Source: Paraspadella gotoi (taxonomy: Eukaryota > Chaetognatha). Taken from it: DNA of 64,000 bases. The DNA lies in assembly GCA_051294375.1 (NCBI GenBank), contig CM119270.1:7640095-7704094 (forward strand), written 5' to 3'. A program made the position numbers and the translations under genes. Each line of letters opens with the position of its first letter. Within the stretch, counting starts at the first letter, position 1. This document shows, piece by piece, positions 11,398-23,669 of this stretch. Below the pieces are notes generated by a model. That model had not been told where the DNA came from. It searched no databases and was given only the letters and a program-made list of their open reading frames with translations.

Positions 11398-12475
11398 NNN
11401 NNNNNNNNNNNNNNNNNNNNNNNNNNNNNNNNNNNNNNNNNNNNNNNNNNNNNNNNNNNNNNNNNNNNNNNNNNNNNNNNNNNNNNNNNNNNNNNNNNNN
11501 NNNNNNNNNNNNNNNNNNNNNNNNNNNNNNNNNNNNNNNNNNNNNNNNNNNNNNNNNNNNNNNNNNNNNNNNNNNNNNNNNNNNNNNNNNNNNNNNNNNN
11601 NNNNNNNNNNNNNNNNNNNNNNNNNNNNNNNNNGTGAGAGACGTGCCAACCCAATTACGTCGACCGCGCTCTTCCTCCTTAGCGACGACTGGCCCAGTCG
11701 CCTGTTTATTTCTTTTTATGTTAATGGAGGAGAAAAGAGCAAGAGGGAGATAGAGACGAAAGAGAGATGGACATGAAGGTAAACTTAAGATTGAAGACTC
11801 ACGCGAGAAGTTTGAAAGGGAATAAAGAATGTGAGATTTAAGCTTAGAAAGATTTTAAAAAAAAATTTACAAATCTATAATCATGAAATGAATATACCAA
11901 GAATCAACAGTTTACTGGAGTAACATATTTGTTCAGATTTATGGATAATAAGAGAAAACAATGTAAATAAATGATCGCTACTAATTGTTTGCTTCGAATG
12001 CGTCAATGACTNNNNNNNNNNNNNNNNNNNNNNNNNCTTTCCAGAGAGAGAGTCGGATTTTAATTTGCCCGTCACTACTTATATATAGGTAGCTTAAGTA
12101 AGCTCTTAAGGGAAAACAGAAGATGCCTCGGTCTCCCCAGTCTCTGACAACGTCACGAAAAGAAAGTTGGAGCGCGGAAATGGTGACGACGAATTTTAGC
12201 TCGATGAAATCTTTAACGATCTTAACAACTTCCGCACAGAGCGAACAGCACCAAAAACTCGACGAGCCGTCATGGACTACGAAGAAATTGGTGCGAGGGA
12301 GACTTTTCAAGGGGAAGGGCGTCTCCGGTCGCCGGATTCGCAACCGACCCCACGCCAAACTGATGCTCGCATCATATTGCCTGAACCAGACCTCTGGTCA
12401 CAACCTCGACGCCGACCCTTCAAAACAGAAAGCCAGATAGCTGCAGGGATCGCGGCAAATCCTGAGTATTCGTTA
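11398..12475. other. Gaps and sequence with no recognised gene
   Basis: Gaps lie at 11398-11633 and 12012-12036 (25 N). 12120-12440 has overlapping open frames on both strands but no family signature, and I could not choose one. Confidence 0.4.
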
Positions 12476-12610
12476 CGAATTTGAAGGCCAGGATCGAACC
12501 CGGGCGAAACCCAAGGTCGGACAAACGCCGAAACTCTTTCGAAACGTCGGGATTTTCGGTCGAACTCTCTGCTTGCGACGAGGGAACACAGACGAAACGG
12601 ATCAACATAG
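12476..12610 (-). repeat. tRNA-like B-box region (possible SINE head)
   Basis: On the minus strand, 12490-12508 reads GGGTTCGATCCTGG inside CCGGG...CCTGG, a very good match to a tRNA T-arm and Pol III B box. No full tRNA cloverleaf or clear A box was found upstream on that strand. A tRNA-derived retroposon fragment is the simplest reading. Confidence 0.4.
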
Positions 12611-12904
12611 AAGCGTCTCCAAGCCTCCGGCCGGTGTCATGGATGCCGGTGAAAGATACGTTTTCCGTCGCGAGATGGTGGGGTCATTGAATGATGCAAA
12701 ATAGTCGTGAGCGGTTTTCTTGGTCGTCAGCTCTCATTCATCGGACAAGCCCGACGCGACGTCTCCGTGGTACGCCCCTACGCGCGGCGTCCGTATGAAC
12801 GAACGAAGAATCGAGAGAAATTCGACTTTCGGCGAAATTTGGAACAAGTGATAACTGAGATGAAGATGAATGGTTTCTTTAAGTCAAATTCATTCATTTA
12901 ATGG

Positions 12905-13535
12905 ATTTAACTGGTATGAACTATCAAAAGTTTTCTAACTAAATACAAATTGAGCCATTAATTTTTATTCGTACAAAATATTCAATAAATACATTCTCTA
13001 AAACGTTATCAAAATTCAAACAGTATTTTTTAATTTAAGTTTGCATAGATTGTCAATTTTATACTATCTGACCAGAAATATTCAGAAAGTTTTCAAATCT
13101 TTGTATAAGTGATACAAAAGAAAATGTTAAATATATCTGGTTAAATTTAAATCGATTTTTTCTTTTATTTAAAATTTAATTTCACTGCAGAAAATTTCTA
13201 CAAATCGTTTCCCTTAACAAAAACGAGAGGAGGAAGGTTTTTTTACGGTCTTTTGCAACAACTTTAATAGTTACAATTAAATTGCCGAGCGGTAAATGAA
13301 ATCCGGTGAAATATGGAAAAGTTTCGTCTTTTTTAAATCAAATTTGCCTTGTACTATTCTTATTTCCACGAGCTACGTTTCTTTAACACTCCCTTCTATG
13401 GTCTAGAATTTTTACTTCATACCTGGATAGGTCCTCGAGGCGAAGTTCCAAAGAAGAGAAGTAAAAACCTCTCGGCAAGGCAGTCGACTACGACGAATAT
13501 CGACGTTCCTAAGGATTAAATTCCTCGAACGAAAA
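12905..13535. other. AT-rich, no gene
   Basis: No open frame, repeat or RNA gene was recognised. Confidence 0.5.
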
Positions 13536-13539
13536 ACAC

Positions 13540-15600
13540 TCAGAGATCGAAGAAGATAAGAGTCGTATATCGAAGCAAAAAATTCGGCGAGCCAAACGAG
13601 GATCGCACGCCAGAGTCATCGTGCGAGCAAGAGAAAGAAGACTCGACACACAAAAAACGTGCGGTCTCGCGAATCCGTCTGCAGCTTAGGGCGGGAGAAC
13701 CAAAGACGGGAAGACAGCACTGGACGAGCATGGACAGTCGCCTGGAAAGAGAGAGAGCGACAAGGCAGAGCCGCGAGGCGGAGAGGGAAATTGCACGAAA
13801 GGCAGAGGGAAAGAGTATCAACGACCATCGGTGAGAGCAGGCGCGCCATCGAATTAGCAGGAAAAGGTAATTCAGCACTGCCAGAAGGCAGAACACGATG
13901 AACATGGAAAGGGAAGTTGCTGAGGGAGACCACAAGGCGAGAACGCCTTCGCCAAGGTGGAGGCCCAGACGTAACTGCCAAGGATAGCCGACGAACAGGC
14001 GCCCCTATCGTCACGTCAAAGATTCTCGAGGCGGAGAAAGTACGCGGCGTTGACGGAAGGAAACGCGGAATTGTGCGGCGCGGAGGTCGGCAGAGGATAG
14101 AGAGTATCGAGAAGAAGATAGCCGTCTGCTCGAATGAGAAGCCGCAGGGGAGACGAGATGGGGGAGAAATAAGCTAGATGGAGGAGGAGAAGAAGAGATT
14201 AGAGAAAGAAGCGGCTTTCGGAGAGGAAGGAAACACGCAGGACAGGCTGCTGCGGATCGAATGAAGGATACAATCAAACGGCGGATCTGCTGCGAATATC
14301 GGAATTGGAGGCGGCGAAAGGAGCGGCTGAAGGCGGAGCGAGGAAGAAGAAAGCTGCCGCGGAGCAGAGGAGAGAATCGACTCGTAGTGGGAGACGAATG
14401 AAGAAAAAGCCACGCTGGAGAAGATTGGCCCGACACTCGCACATACAGTCCTGAACAAGACTCGCAAGAGGATGGAGAAGAGAGCGAGAGAGAGAGCGAG
14501 ACGGAGTTGACGCTAGAGTCGTTTTCGATTGGAAGAAATTTAAAGGCGAAAGAAGGAGAGAGAAACGAGAGGTTGAAGGCAAAAGAAATTGGAAATCGCA
14601 GGTCCGAAAAAATCGGAGAAAACGTTGGCCCGATTTTCAGACCGAACATCCCGAGACAGATCCGCCGAGAAGGACCTACCCGAGGAGAATGAAGGCGCAA
14701 TTGAAGGACGGTCGAACATCAATCTGGGAAAAAGTCGCGCGTCGCAGGGAGAAAGCAGGGGAAAGAAATGCGGCGACAGATGGAGGAGGAAGAGCGCGGC
14801 GCAGCGAGATAGATCGGCTCGGGGCTGGAAGCGGAAGAACTGCTGCGTTCTGACGGCTGACCAATGGACCGCCCAATGTTGGAGAAGGAGGTGCTGCGGA
14901 AGGGCGAAGGAGCACAAGAGATGCGGACAGTTGAAAAGAGTTTCTGCATTTCTCGGAAAAATGGAAAGGATCGGGTCCTGAAGGATTGGGGGAACAATAC
15001 ACAGAAGCGACGATAAGCGTCCCTCGCGCGAATTGTGAGGAGGCAACTAACAAAGATGCTCGTCAACATCTCGCCGATTGTTCACTCTCGTTAACGCGAG
15101 ACATAGGAGGCAATCCCGAGTCTGCGCCAATGTTCCACGCCTTTATAAGAACGTAGGTCACGAAGCTTTGAACGAATGCTAAAGAAAGTTCTGTTTGAGA
15201 AGAACTCGTCTGGAAGCACCGGAGCCGTAGATGTAGAGCAAAACAAGAGATTGATTCAGGCCAAACAAAAGGCACGACCGGAACAGATATGGGAGGAGAC
15301 AGTACGCTATCGGGAAAAACGGAACCCAGAGGGAGGCACAGGAAAGTTTGTGAAGAAGCACATCGAGAGGAATGAGGAGCAAGTCGTACGCGGAGAGAAT
15401 CGCGTATGTAAGGATGTCGAAAGAGACTCCACGCTTGCGCAGAAGAAGATGTTGGTCGAAACGAGAAGGAGGCGATTTTCACGTACACGCGAAGAGAGAG
15501 ATGACGTACGGAGCGAGATTTAGTCAGGAGGAGTTGTCTGTTATGAGAGCGATCATAGGACAAAGAGCTGAAGAGACCAAGTGAGTAAGAAAAAACGAGA
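13540..15600. other. Strand-asymmetric purine-rich, CpG-containing segment
   Basis: Over 2 kb the plus strand is strongly enriched in GA/GAA/GCG words and the minus strand in CT. Frames are open on both strands because of this skew. The plus frames read as Arg/Glu/Lys-rich stretches and the minus frames as Ser/Leu/Pro-rich ones, and they overlap without a domain. It could be an old retroelement or a transcribed non-coding region; I do not call a gene. Confidence 0.4.
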
Positions 15601-18600
15601 AAAACTAGAAATCAATTTCCTGTACTCTCCGCATTTCAATGAGATAGTAAAAATACAGAGAGTAGAGAAAGAATACGAGATGGGAATTGTGTAAGTCGAA
15701 ACACACTGAGGAAATCACTACAACGAAGTCTCGGAGGTGGAGGATCAAATCACGCAATATCAAAATTGCGAGCATAGAAGAGGGAAAGGTAAATCAAGAA
15801 TGTTGACCTAACGATTTTGTGTGCAGAGAATGTCATATGGTAAGAGGATAACAGAATTCAGCGTCAGCGCTCACGAAAATCCACAACCAGAGTGCAGAGT
15901 CTGTGAACTAAAGAGAGCGGCGAGATCTCTAATGACAAAGGAGTTGACGGAGATAATAACTTCTGGGAGCCGTAGTCTTTGAGAGTTTACAACTTAAAGA
16001 TAAATACTTGCCAATCCTGTTGTGAGTCACATGTGCTCTGATTAGAGCTGTTCTTAATATCGCATAATTGATATGTACTTCATGTTCTCTTCCGACATTC
16101 AATCAACAAATATGTCTATTCTTTCTAAACAGAAATCGCGCAACAATGCAAAGAAAAGAGCGGAACGCGAGCAATAGAAATTCAGATCATAAGATTTAAC
16201 TTTCCGATTTTGCAATTTTAATTATAATTTTAATTATTCACTCAAGCATCACTCTCCTTCTCCCAACTGACACGAGTGTCTTTTAAATTACCTTCGCAAA
16301 ATTTATTTTTCAAAGCATCTTTTTCTGTCAGTAAAACAACAAACCCTGTTAAATTTGTTGAGAGCGTGTTTCCGCACGATTCATTTACCCGCGAATCTTG
16401 TGATCCGCCACACCGCGTTTGGTCAGCCGAATGTTTGACCTGGAGTATTTCTAGCTGAGACTATCTTTTAAAATAGATGAGAGCAAGTCCTACTAAAGTT
16501 GCTCTTGGTTATTTTTTACAATATTTTAACAATTTCTCGACCTCCCGTCTCCACTCTCTCTGTTACCCTCCTCCCCAGTACACACCATCCTCCGGGCGTA
16601 TCACTTCTATCGAATAAAGCACGACGATCGCTTACATCACCAACTGTGCCCTCCTTAATCCCACATTTTTTTTATCGCCGCCACCTTTTCTCCCGCACGA
16701 TACACACATGGCAGGCCTTGGTAGTGGCTTTCGCGGATGGACAAGTTCCTCTGCGAGGATTTCGGTCTCTCGTGACCATCGACACGGGCCGCCGGCGCAT
16801 TACGACGTCAGCGAAGGCAAAGAACGTCTATCGCAGTAAGCCCTACTGTGCAGCGCAGAGTCCCACCAAGGCCCCTGCTCTTGACCGTCTGTGAGATACA
16901 ACATCAAAACGTAGAATCTTCTTGGAAGGAACCGTTCCTCGTCGCTTTCGCGAGGGACTAAAAGCGCGTTTTCTCGCGCTCGAGACGGTCCCGAGCGAAG
17001 TGTTTTCGTGTATCGCGGAGCGCGCGGGAGATCTTCCGTCTGTGCTATCCGTCCAACTAACTCTTGGACCTCATTAGCTCTACTGCAGTTCGCCCGTTCA
17101 CCTTCACTCTCTCTCCGAAGCGCGCGCTGGACGCGTCCTCTCGGATCATCGGGGCTACGAGGTCCCGAACGGCTGGACTCGGACTCGGTCTACAGGAGCG
17201 CTTGCAGAGTCGGGGATAAGTAGCATTTCATCTACAGCTTCCGCCTCTTTGAGAATCCTGTTGACTTTCGTAGAAAGGGAAAATGGGGGATCTGGGAAGG
17301 TGAGGCAAGAGAGGGGGGAGAATTCAATTTCAATTCAAATTTAATTTCAATTTCAATTCGCCCAATAGCTTCGTTGTCAAAAGCTTCCCCTTTGCAGAAA
17401 CTCATAAATTAATTTATTTTTTATTGTTTTTGTAACGCAATTTCAATATCATTTGAAAGCTATTACAATAATTTTTTGAAACATTAAACACAATTTTTCA
17501 AAAATCCTGATGTTCATGTTTAAAAAATCGTTCTCAATTAATTACCCAGCTTTAATTGTATATTCCATGAACTCCAATATGCGTTTTTAATTTGAATAGT
17601 TAAATGATAATGACTTTCTACATCATTATTCCCTTCATTTCACCACATATCTCCTCTCCTTAAACCACTTATTAAATCCTCCTTCATGTCCAAGTACGAT
17701 CAACGTTTAATTTAGAAATTCCTTACCACACGACATACTCCGTTATTTTCGCTTCATAAATACTAAATATCTGAATCATGGCGATTCGCGAGAGAGTGGA
17801 CCAGCCTCGAGACGCACTCATTCATCGGCCTTTTCGACCAGCTGCCGACGTGCTCCCGTCATCAACACGTCTTTAGGGTCATGTTGGCTCTTATCTCCTC
17901 GGGTCCCGCCTCTTATGACCGGATCACTCCGACTACGGAGGAAGACGGAGACCATAATTCTATTCCTAAACGAGAGAGGAGAACGCTTTCAAATTCCATC
18001 ACTGAGGCCAAAGTTGAAAACCGATCTGCTTATCGGTGAGGGGGAGAAAGAAGAGAAGATGAGGAAGAGAGAGAGGTAGAGAGGGACGGCGTATAAAGGA
18101 GATGGGTTTTAATTTCGAATTCTTTTTTTCTCGTATTTCTTTCAGTTCTCTTCTTTCTTTATTTCTGATTTATTGCTCCTCTTTCTGTTTTGTATATCTT
18201 TTCTTCTATCTCTCTTGTAATTCTTTCGTTTCTTCCTCTGTAGTTCCTCGCTATCTTTTTTTTCTTTCTTTCTCTTCTGTGCAGGATCCTTTTTTAATTT
18301 TCATCACGAGCCCTATTGGTTTTTAAATTGCGCCGCAGATAACTCTAAGATCCACCATTAGTATATTTCGGTCGTCGGTGTGTCTGCCTCTTGAGAGGTT
18401 GAAAAATTTTTCATTTATACCCATTTCAAAATAATCAAAGAAACAAAAATATATAACTGTCGGTCCCACTTTTACATTTAAAATGTATAAAAATTGGTGG
18501 AAGTAACCAAATATATTTAAATCAATACTAAAATTTATCTAATTTTCCTTAAGGGTTAATATAAATAAATTTTACTATTCTGGGCAATCACCTGAAATTT

Positions 18601-18640
18601 GGAACAGGAAATTTGGGGTGGTTTAAGAAAAAAATGATAA
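15600..18640. other. No recognised gene
   Basis: Mixed composition. 16490-17230 is GC-richer with short open frames (131 and 71 codons) that carry no recognisable motif. 17230-18640 is AT-rich, with CT/TTTC runs at 18120-18300. Confidence 0.4.
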
Positions 18641-18645
18641 TTTAA

Positions 18646-19059
18646 ATTCCGTCTACGTCCCCTGGCTATTATGCTTTCACAAATCAGATTAACTCTCTAA
18701 CAGTACGTCAAGATTTCATTACTACCCAGAGAGAACCTTTTTACGTGGAAAGTTTATTCTCCGATAACTTTAGGTTTTCCCTATCAAATGAAGTGGTAAT
18801 AAATGTTTCCAAAAGTATGTTATTTAATTGTATGAAAGGCCTCTCCTTAAGTATTAAGAATTCGTTATTATTAAATCGTATTATAATTTGTCTAGGTGTT
18901 GTGTATAATTTGCTCATAATTTTTTGTTTTAAGAAGAAAGAAAAAACATCTTATAATCTAAGGGTGCACACTGGCCGGACCCCCCACATTGGGCCCGCCT
19001 ATAAGTTACTTACTAAGGAAATAACTACCCATAAAAATTCTATTAAAATTAAACGGTAA
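18646..19059 (+). CDS. Candidate last exon, single-pass membrane protein of unknown family
   Basis: The frame is open from 18646 to the stop at 19057-19059. A good splice acceptor (ctctctaacag) ends at 18703, so the exon may start at 18704, giving about 117 residues; the upstream part also reads plausibly as protein. Visible features are the sequence TTQREPFYVESLFSDNFRF, two potential N-glycosylation sites, a hydrophobic segment (RIIICLGVVYNLLIIFCF, about 60 residues from the end) and then a Lys-rich tail (KKKEK). This fits an extracellular end, one membrane span and a short cytoplasmic tail. AATAAA occurs directly after the stop. The sequence is cleaner than the repeats around it. I do not recognise the family, and upstream exons were not found. 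Confidence 0.45.
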   Translation: MPSTSPGYYAFTNQINSLTVRQDFITTQREPFYVESLFSDNFRFSLSNEVVINVSKSMLFNCMKGLSLSIKNSLLLNRIIICLGVVYNLLIIFCFKKKEKTSYNLRVHTGRTPHIGPAYKLLTKEITTHKNSIKIKR

Positions 19060-19519
19060 AAATAAAAACGACGTAATTTTGAATGAATGATGCATGTCAT
19101 TACCTTTATAATTAGAACACGCGCACTAAGAAAGTGCGGTAACAAGGGTCAATTGTAGTCTGGTTTTTACTTATGTGATCAACAAGAAGGAAATAGACAA
19201 AAAATAAAAGTTTAGATCTTTACGTTGTAGAGACAAAAGCATGCAAATAAATTGGAATTAGCTTGTGAATTTTTTCATTTTTTTCTCTTTTTATTTTTTC
19301 TCTCTCATTAACTTAATTTTTTTTTACCCTTTCTTCAATCTTTCTTTTTATTTTTTGAGTCTTTTTTGATTTTATACCTTACCTTTTTTCTTTTCCGCTT
19401 CTCTCATTTTCTTTTTTTCTTTAATCTCATTTAAAATCCCTGTCTAATTAGCGCCATACTTCCCTCCCTCCTTCTTCTCACTTTCTTTTTTTCCTCACAC
19501 AAGCCTGGACCATCGAAAC
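19060..19519. other. AT- and pyrimidine-rich, no gene
   Basis: Contains AATAAA words near 19062 and 19200 (possible 3' ends of the preceding exon) and then T/C-rich low-complexity sequence. Confidence 0.5.
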
Positions 19520-20220
19520 AAAAGGAATGGACGCAAATTCCGCCCCGTCACGGGCGAACGTTCCCGAAATCGCGTTCCACCCTCCGTTCCCGTCCTCAAA
19601 GGCCACGTCTACATGTTCGTGCTGCGGAGAGCCTCCCTTCTCAGCTGGGCCAACTCCAGCCCCTGGGCAGCTCCAGTGCGACGTAAATCCGCTTCGACGT
19701 CGCCGGAGGCTGCGGTGGGATCTGATCGAGGCTGCGGCGAAAATCGCCGGCGCCGGCGACGCGATCGCCTCAGATCCCTCGCCGTTGACGGAAAAGATCG
19801 TGATCGTAGGATGGCTAGCGGTCCTCGCGCAAACCTGGACCTCGGCTCCGGCGCAGGACGGCTTTTCTGGTTCCGCGGAACGAATACGACTTGTCGTGTC
19901 GATGCAATTATTGTTGGGATATGGAATTGACTGGCGAACCGGAAAGGGCGCGATTTTCGAAATCGGACGAAAGAGAAGAAGAAAGTCAAGGGTGTCGGCG
20001 GAGGCGCTGGAATTCGGCAAAGGCGCGTGCTCCGCGGCAGGCGAAGAGGCCCGCGCCTGCTTCGATTCTGCCGCCGCCTTTCCGATCGAGAAATCGTCAA
20101 ACGAGAAACGACAAGTCCGCCAGGCGCTGGAGAAGACGTCAGCCTGGAGACGCTCTGGTGCGCCGCCCGCCAATCCGCGCCGTCGCGGAGGGCGGCGACG
20201 GAGCCTCCGCTTCTGAGCGT
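19520..20220. promoter_or_regulatory. CpG-rich island with overlapping open frames
   Basis: This 700-bp stretch is much more GC- and CpG-rich than its surroundings. Frames of 229 codons (plus) and 231 codons (minus) span nearly the same bases, with several others open too. That is expected from GC-rich, stop-poor DNA, and neither has a recognisable domain. It may be a promoter-associated first exon; direction cannot be decided. Confidence 0.35.
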
Positions 20221-20559
20221 TTTCTTCTTCCTTCCTTTTTTCTTTTTTCTTTTCGATATCTCTTCTTCTTTCTTGCCTTAATTTTCAGCCTTATCTCCTA
20301 AACTCCCAGGATCGAATATTTTTCGGCTCGAGGGCAGGAGAAGAACATGTAGGAGAGAGGAGAGGAAAGTCCAGAGCTTCGGGCTCCGCTTCGATCGAAT
20401 TTGCAGCCGCTGCGGAATCCGGGAGAATTAAGGAGAAGAAGAGGAAGAGGAGTTAAAGTGAGCCGAGCGAAGTAATTCAAGGCAAGGAGCAGCCGCCGGA
20501 CCGCCGCCGCGGCGCTCCCGAGGCTGCGCGATACGAAAAGGGGCTCCCTGAGTATAGCC

Positions 20560-20561
20560 AT

Positions 20562-20616
<55 letters not shown>

Positions 20617-21005
20617 CTCTCTCTTCTCTCGTCGTCCATTCCTCCCTTCCTCATCGTTTACGCTGCTAGTTGCATTGTAAACCCATTTGCATTACTACAA
20701 AAGCGAATGCGCCATCTCCTTAAGTGAGCCCACCCGCATTAGCATAATTTCCGCTCTTCTCTCTCTCTCTCTCGCTCTCTTCCCTTTCCGTTTCCAACTC
20801 ATATGCAGAGGAGGTAGGCACAGCGTTAAAAGTGCGCCTTACCTTTAAGCCCTCATCGTCCTTTCCATTGTTCCCTTTTTATTCTTTGTTTCTCTCTCTC
20901 TCTCTCATCTCCTCTCCTCTTCTCTTCTCTCTCTCTCTCTCTCTCCTCTCCATCTCTCTCTCTTCTCTCTTCTCTCTTCACTCATTCATATCATCCTCTT
21001 TCTCA
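20560..21005. repeat. Interrupted (CT)n microsatellites
   Basis: CT runs at 20560-20630, 20755-20780 and 20888-20990, separated by unique sequence. Open frames across them are poly-Ser/Leu. Confidence 0.9.
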
Positions 21006-21227
21006 CTTCTTTATCTTTTTCTTCCTCATCTTTTTTATTCTTTTTTCTTTATTCTCCTGTTAATCCGATCCTCGGTCTCCTTTATCTCATTCTTACGATC
21101 GATTGTTCTTCTTTTTTTCTTTAATTTTTTTCGGTTCTTTTGTTGAAATTCGCGCTTTTTTTCTTTAGACGATTTGACAAAGAAACGAGAGATTTAAAAA
21201 AAAAGAGATAAGTACATAAAGAAGATG

Positions 21228-21365
21228 ATCAATCAATAAATTAGTCAATCTCTTAATCAATGAATCAATGAATCAATCTCTCAATCAATGAATTAATCAA
21301 TCAATCTCTTAATCAATGAATGAATCAATCAATCAAATAACCAATCGATTAATTAATCAATTCAT
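21228..21365. repeat. (AATC)n tetranucleotide repeat
   Basis: Imperfect AATC/AATG units over about 135 bp. Confidence 0.85.
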
Positions 21366-21605
21366 CTAAACAATTGACTTACCTTTCTTCGTTCTGTGCG
21401 AAGAAGTTTCCAAAGCAGAGAAAAGAGAAAAAACGACGCAAAAGACGAAGATTTTCCCCGCGATTTTTCTCTCAAAAATTCCGGCGGCGCGCGACCGTTT
21501 TAAATCCGTTGCGCTGTACCGAATACAGTGGAGTCGACGTTTTTCATCGTCTGGTTTCTCCCGGTTTTCGTGCGCCGATTTTAGTTTAGAAAGACCCATT
21601 TTTCT

Positions 21606-21636
21606 NNNNNNNNNNNNNNNNNNNNNNNNNTTTCTG

Positions 21637-21730
<94 letters not shown>
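21606..21730. repeat. 25-N gap followed by (GA)n
   Basis: Gap at 21606-21630, then GA dinucleotides with short interruptions to 21730. Confidence 0.9.
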
Positions 21731-22720
21731 CGCTTCTTAAATAAGCTTCTCCCCAGTTTCGGAGATTAAGAAGCGTTTTGGTCCGAATTTTATTAATTTT
21801 TTTTTTTTTATCCGCCGACTTTATTTTCTTAACTTTTTTTCCTGAGCTTCTTCTCGCTCTCCCCTCTTTCTTCTGCTCGGCTCGAGAGAGAGAGAGTGGG
21901 CGAGAAATAGGAGTTTAATCGTTTAAGTTCTCTCTCTCGAAAAAAAAAAAATAAAATCACTTTTTCCTGTCCGTTGCGTAATAAAATTTTATGTTTTATT
22001 TCCATTCTGATCTCCTTTCATTTATTTGTTTCCGATTTTTCATTTTTCCTCTTTAGTTTTTCTCTTTCGTTTATTCCTTTTGTTGGTGGAAAATAATCGT
22101 TTCTTTTTTCCCCTCTTGTTTTTTTTTTCTTTTAATCGTTGGTCGAGGGAATGAGGTAAAAGAGAAATGGAGAAACAAAAGGCGTCCCTTTGCTGAGTTG
22201 TTTGAATTCAGAGAGAGAGAGAGAGAGCACGCTTCTTAAAAGCTTTCTCCCAGTTCCGAAGATTTAAGAAGCGTTTTGTCCGATTTTATTATTTTTTTTT
22301 AATCCGCGACTTTTATTTTTCTTACTTTTCTTTTTCCTGAGCTTCTTTCTCGCTCTCTCTCTTTCTTCGCTCGCGCTCGAGAGAGAGAGAGTCGGGCGAG
22401 AAATAGTGAGTTTATCGTTTTAAAGTTCTCTCTCTCGAAAAAAAAAAATCACTTTTTCCTTTCGTTGTGAAGTAAAATTTTATGTTTTATTTCCATTCGA
22501 TTCTCCTTTCATTTATTTGTTCCGATTTTCATTTTTCCTTTTAGTTTTTCTTTCGCTTTATTCCTTTTGTTGGTGGAAAATAAAATCGTTTTTCTTTTTT
22601 CTCTGTTTTTTTTCTTTTATCGTTGGGGAAGGGAGAGAGAAAGAGAAAGGAGAAACAAAGGCGTCCTTTGCTGAAGTTTGTTTGAATTTCCTCTGGAAAA
22701 AAAGGGAGAGAGAGAGAGAG
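21731..22720 (+). repeat. Tandem duplication, about 500-bp unit, two copies
   Basis: 21731-22228 and 22230-22700 share order and content: 'cgcttcttaa', 'attaagaagcgttttg', the CTCGAGAGAGAGAG block, a TCTCTCTCGAAAAAAA block, and 'ctttgctga' near the end. They differ almost only by small indels in homopolymers. This suggests either a young duplication or one locus assembled twice, with one noisy version. Confidence 0.85.
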
Positions 22721-22799
22721 AGAATTAATAATCTTGATTTCCGGTCTCGGCTTTCGCCTCCCGTCTCTTCTTTGTTTTCTTACCACATTTTATTTACTT

Positions 22800-23633
22800 T
22801 TTAAATTATTGTATAATTGTATAGTTTTAAAAAAATATAAAATATATATATATATATATAAATATAATATAAAATATAAAAATATAATATAAATAAAACA
22901 TTTTTTAAAAAAGAAAGCAATATATGTTTGATTAAATAATATAGATTAAATACTAAATCCTTCATAAAAATATTAAAATATTATATAGAAAAATAGAAAA
23001 TAGTGAAACAAGTAATTTGCAAATTTTCATTTATGTTGGGATATAAAGACTTTGTTTTAAACATTGTATTAAAAATAACGTGTGACATTCTTTTTTGTTT
23101 GTTTAAAATAAACTGAACTTCCAAAAAAGAAAAATTTTTTTTGCCCAATTTTTGTAAAATAACCAAACGAAAATGAACATCGTGATATTTAGTAAACGAA
23201 AAAAAAAAAGTATTTAATATGATATTTTTTTATCAAATTCTATGCACAAAATAAAACACGAAAAAAACAAACAAACAAAAAAACAAGAACAAAGTAATTA
23301 AGCAAAGAAAGAAATAAAAAAAACAAACTAAAAGGAGAATAAGAAATGAGAGCAACGCGTTTGTTTGTTTGTTTGTTTACGATTTCGATGTCATTAAAAT
23401 AAGATTTATTTGCATAGAATTCGAGCCGCGTCCTTCGCTCCTTCGGATGAAGAGGATTGGGGGCCACTTCAAAGCCAGCCGCTCAACGCAGCCCTCGAAA
23501 ATGAGAGANNNNNNNNNNNNNNNNNNNNNNNNNNNNNNNNNNNNNNNNNNNNNNNNNNNNNNNNNNNNNNNNNNNNNNNNNNNNNNNNNNNNNNNNNNNN
23601 NNNNNNNNNNNNNNNNNNNNNNNNNNNNNNNNN

Positions 23634-23669
<36 letters not shown>

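Noticed and set aside
14011-14700. 229-codon minus-strand frame
   Set aside because: Ser/Leu/Pro-rich low-complexity product of purine-skewed DNA, overlapped by other open frames in all directions.
19478-20216. 229-codon plus and 231-codon minus frames as genes
   Set aside because: They cover the same bases, neither has a domain, and stop-poor GC-rich sequence explains both.
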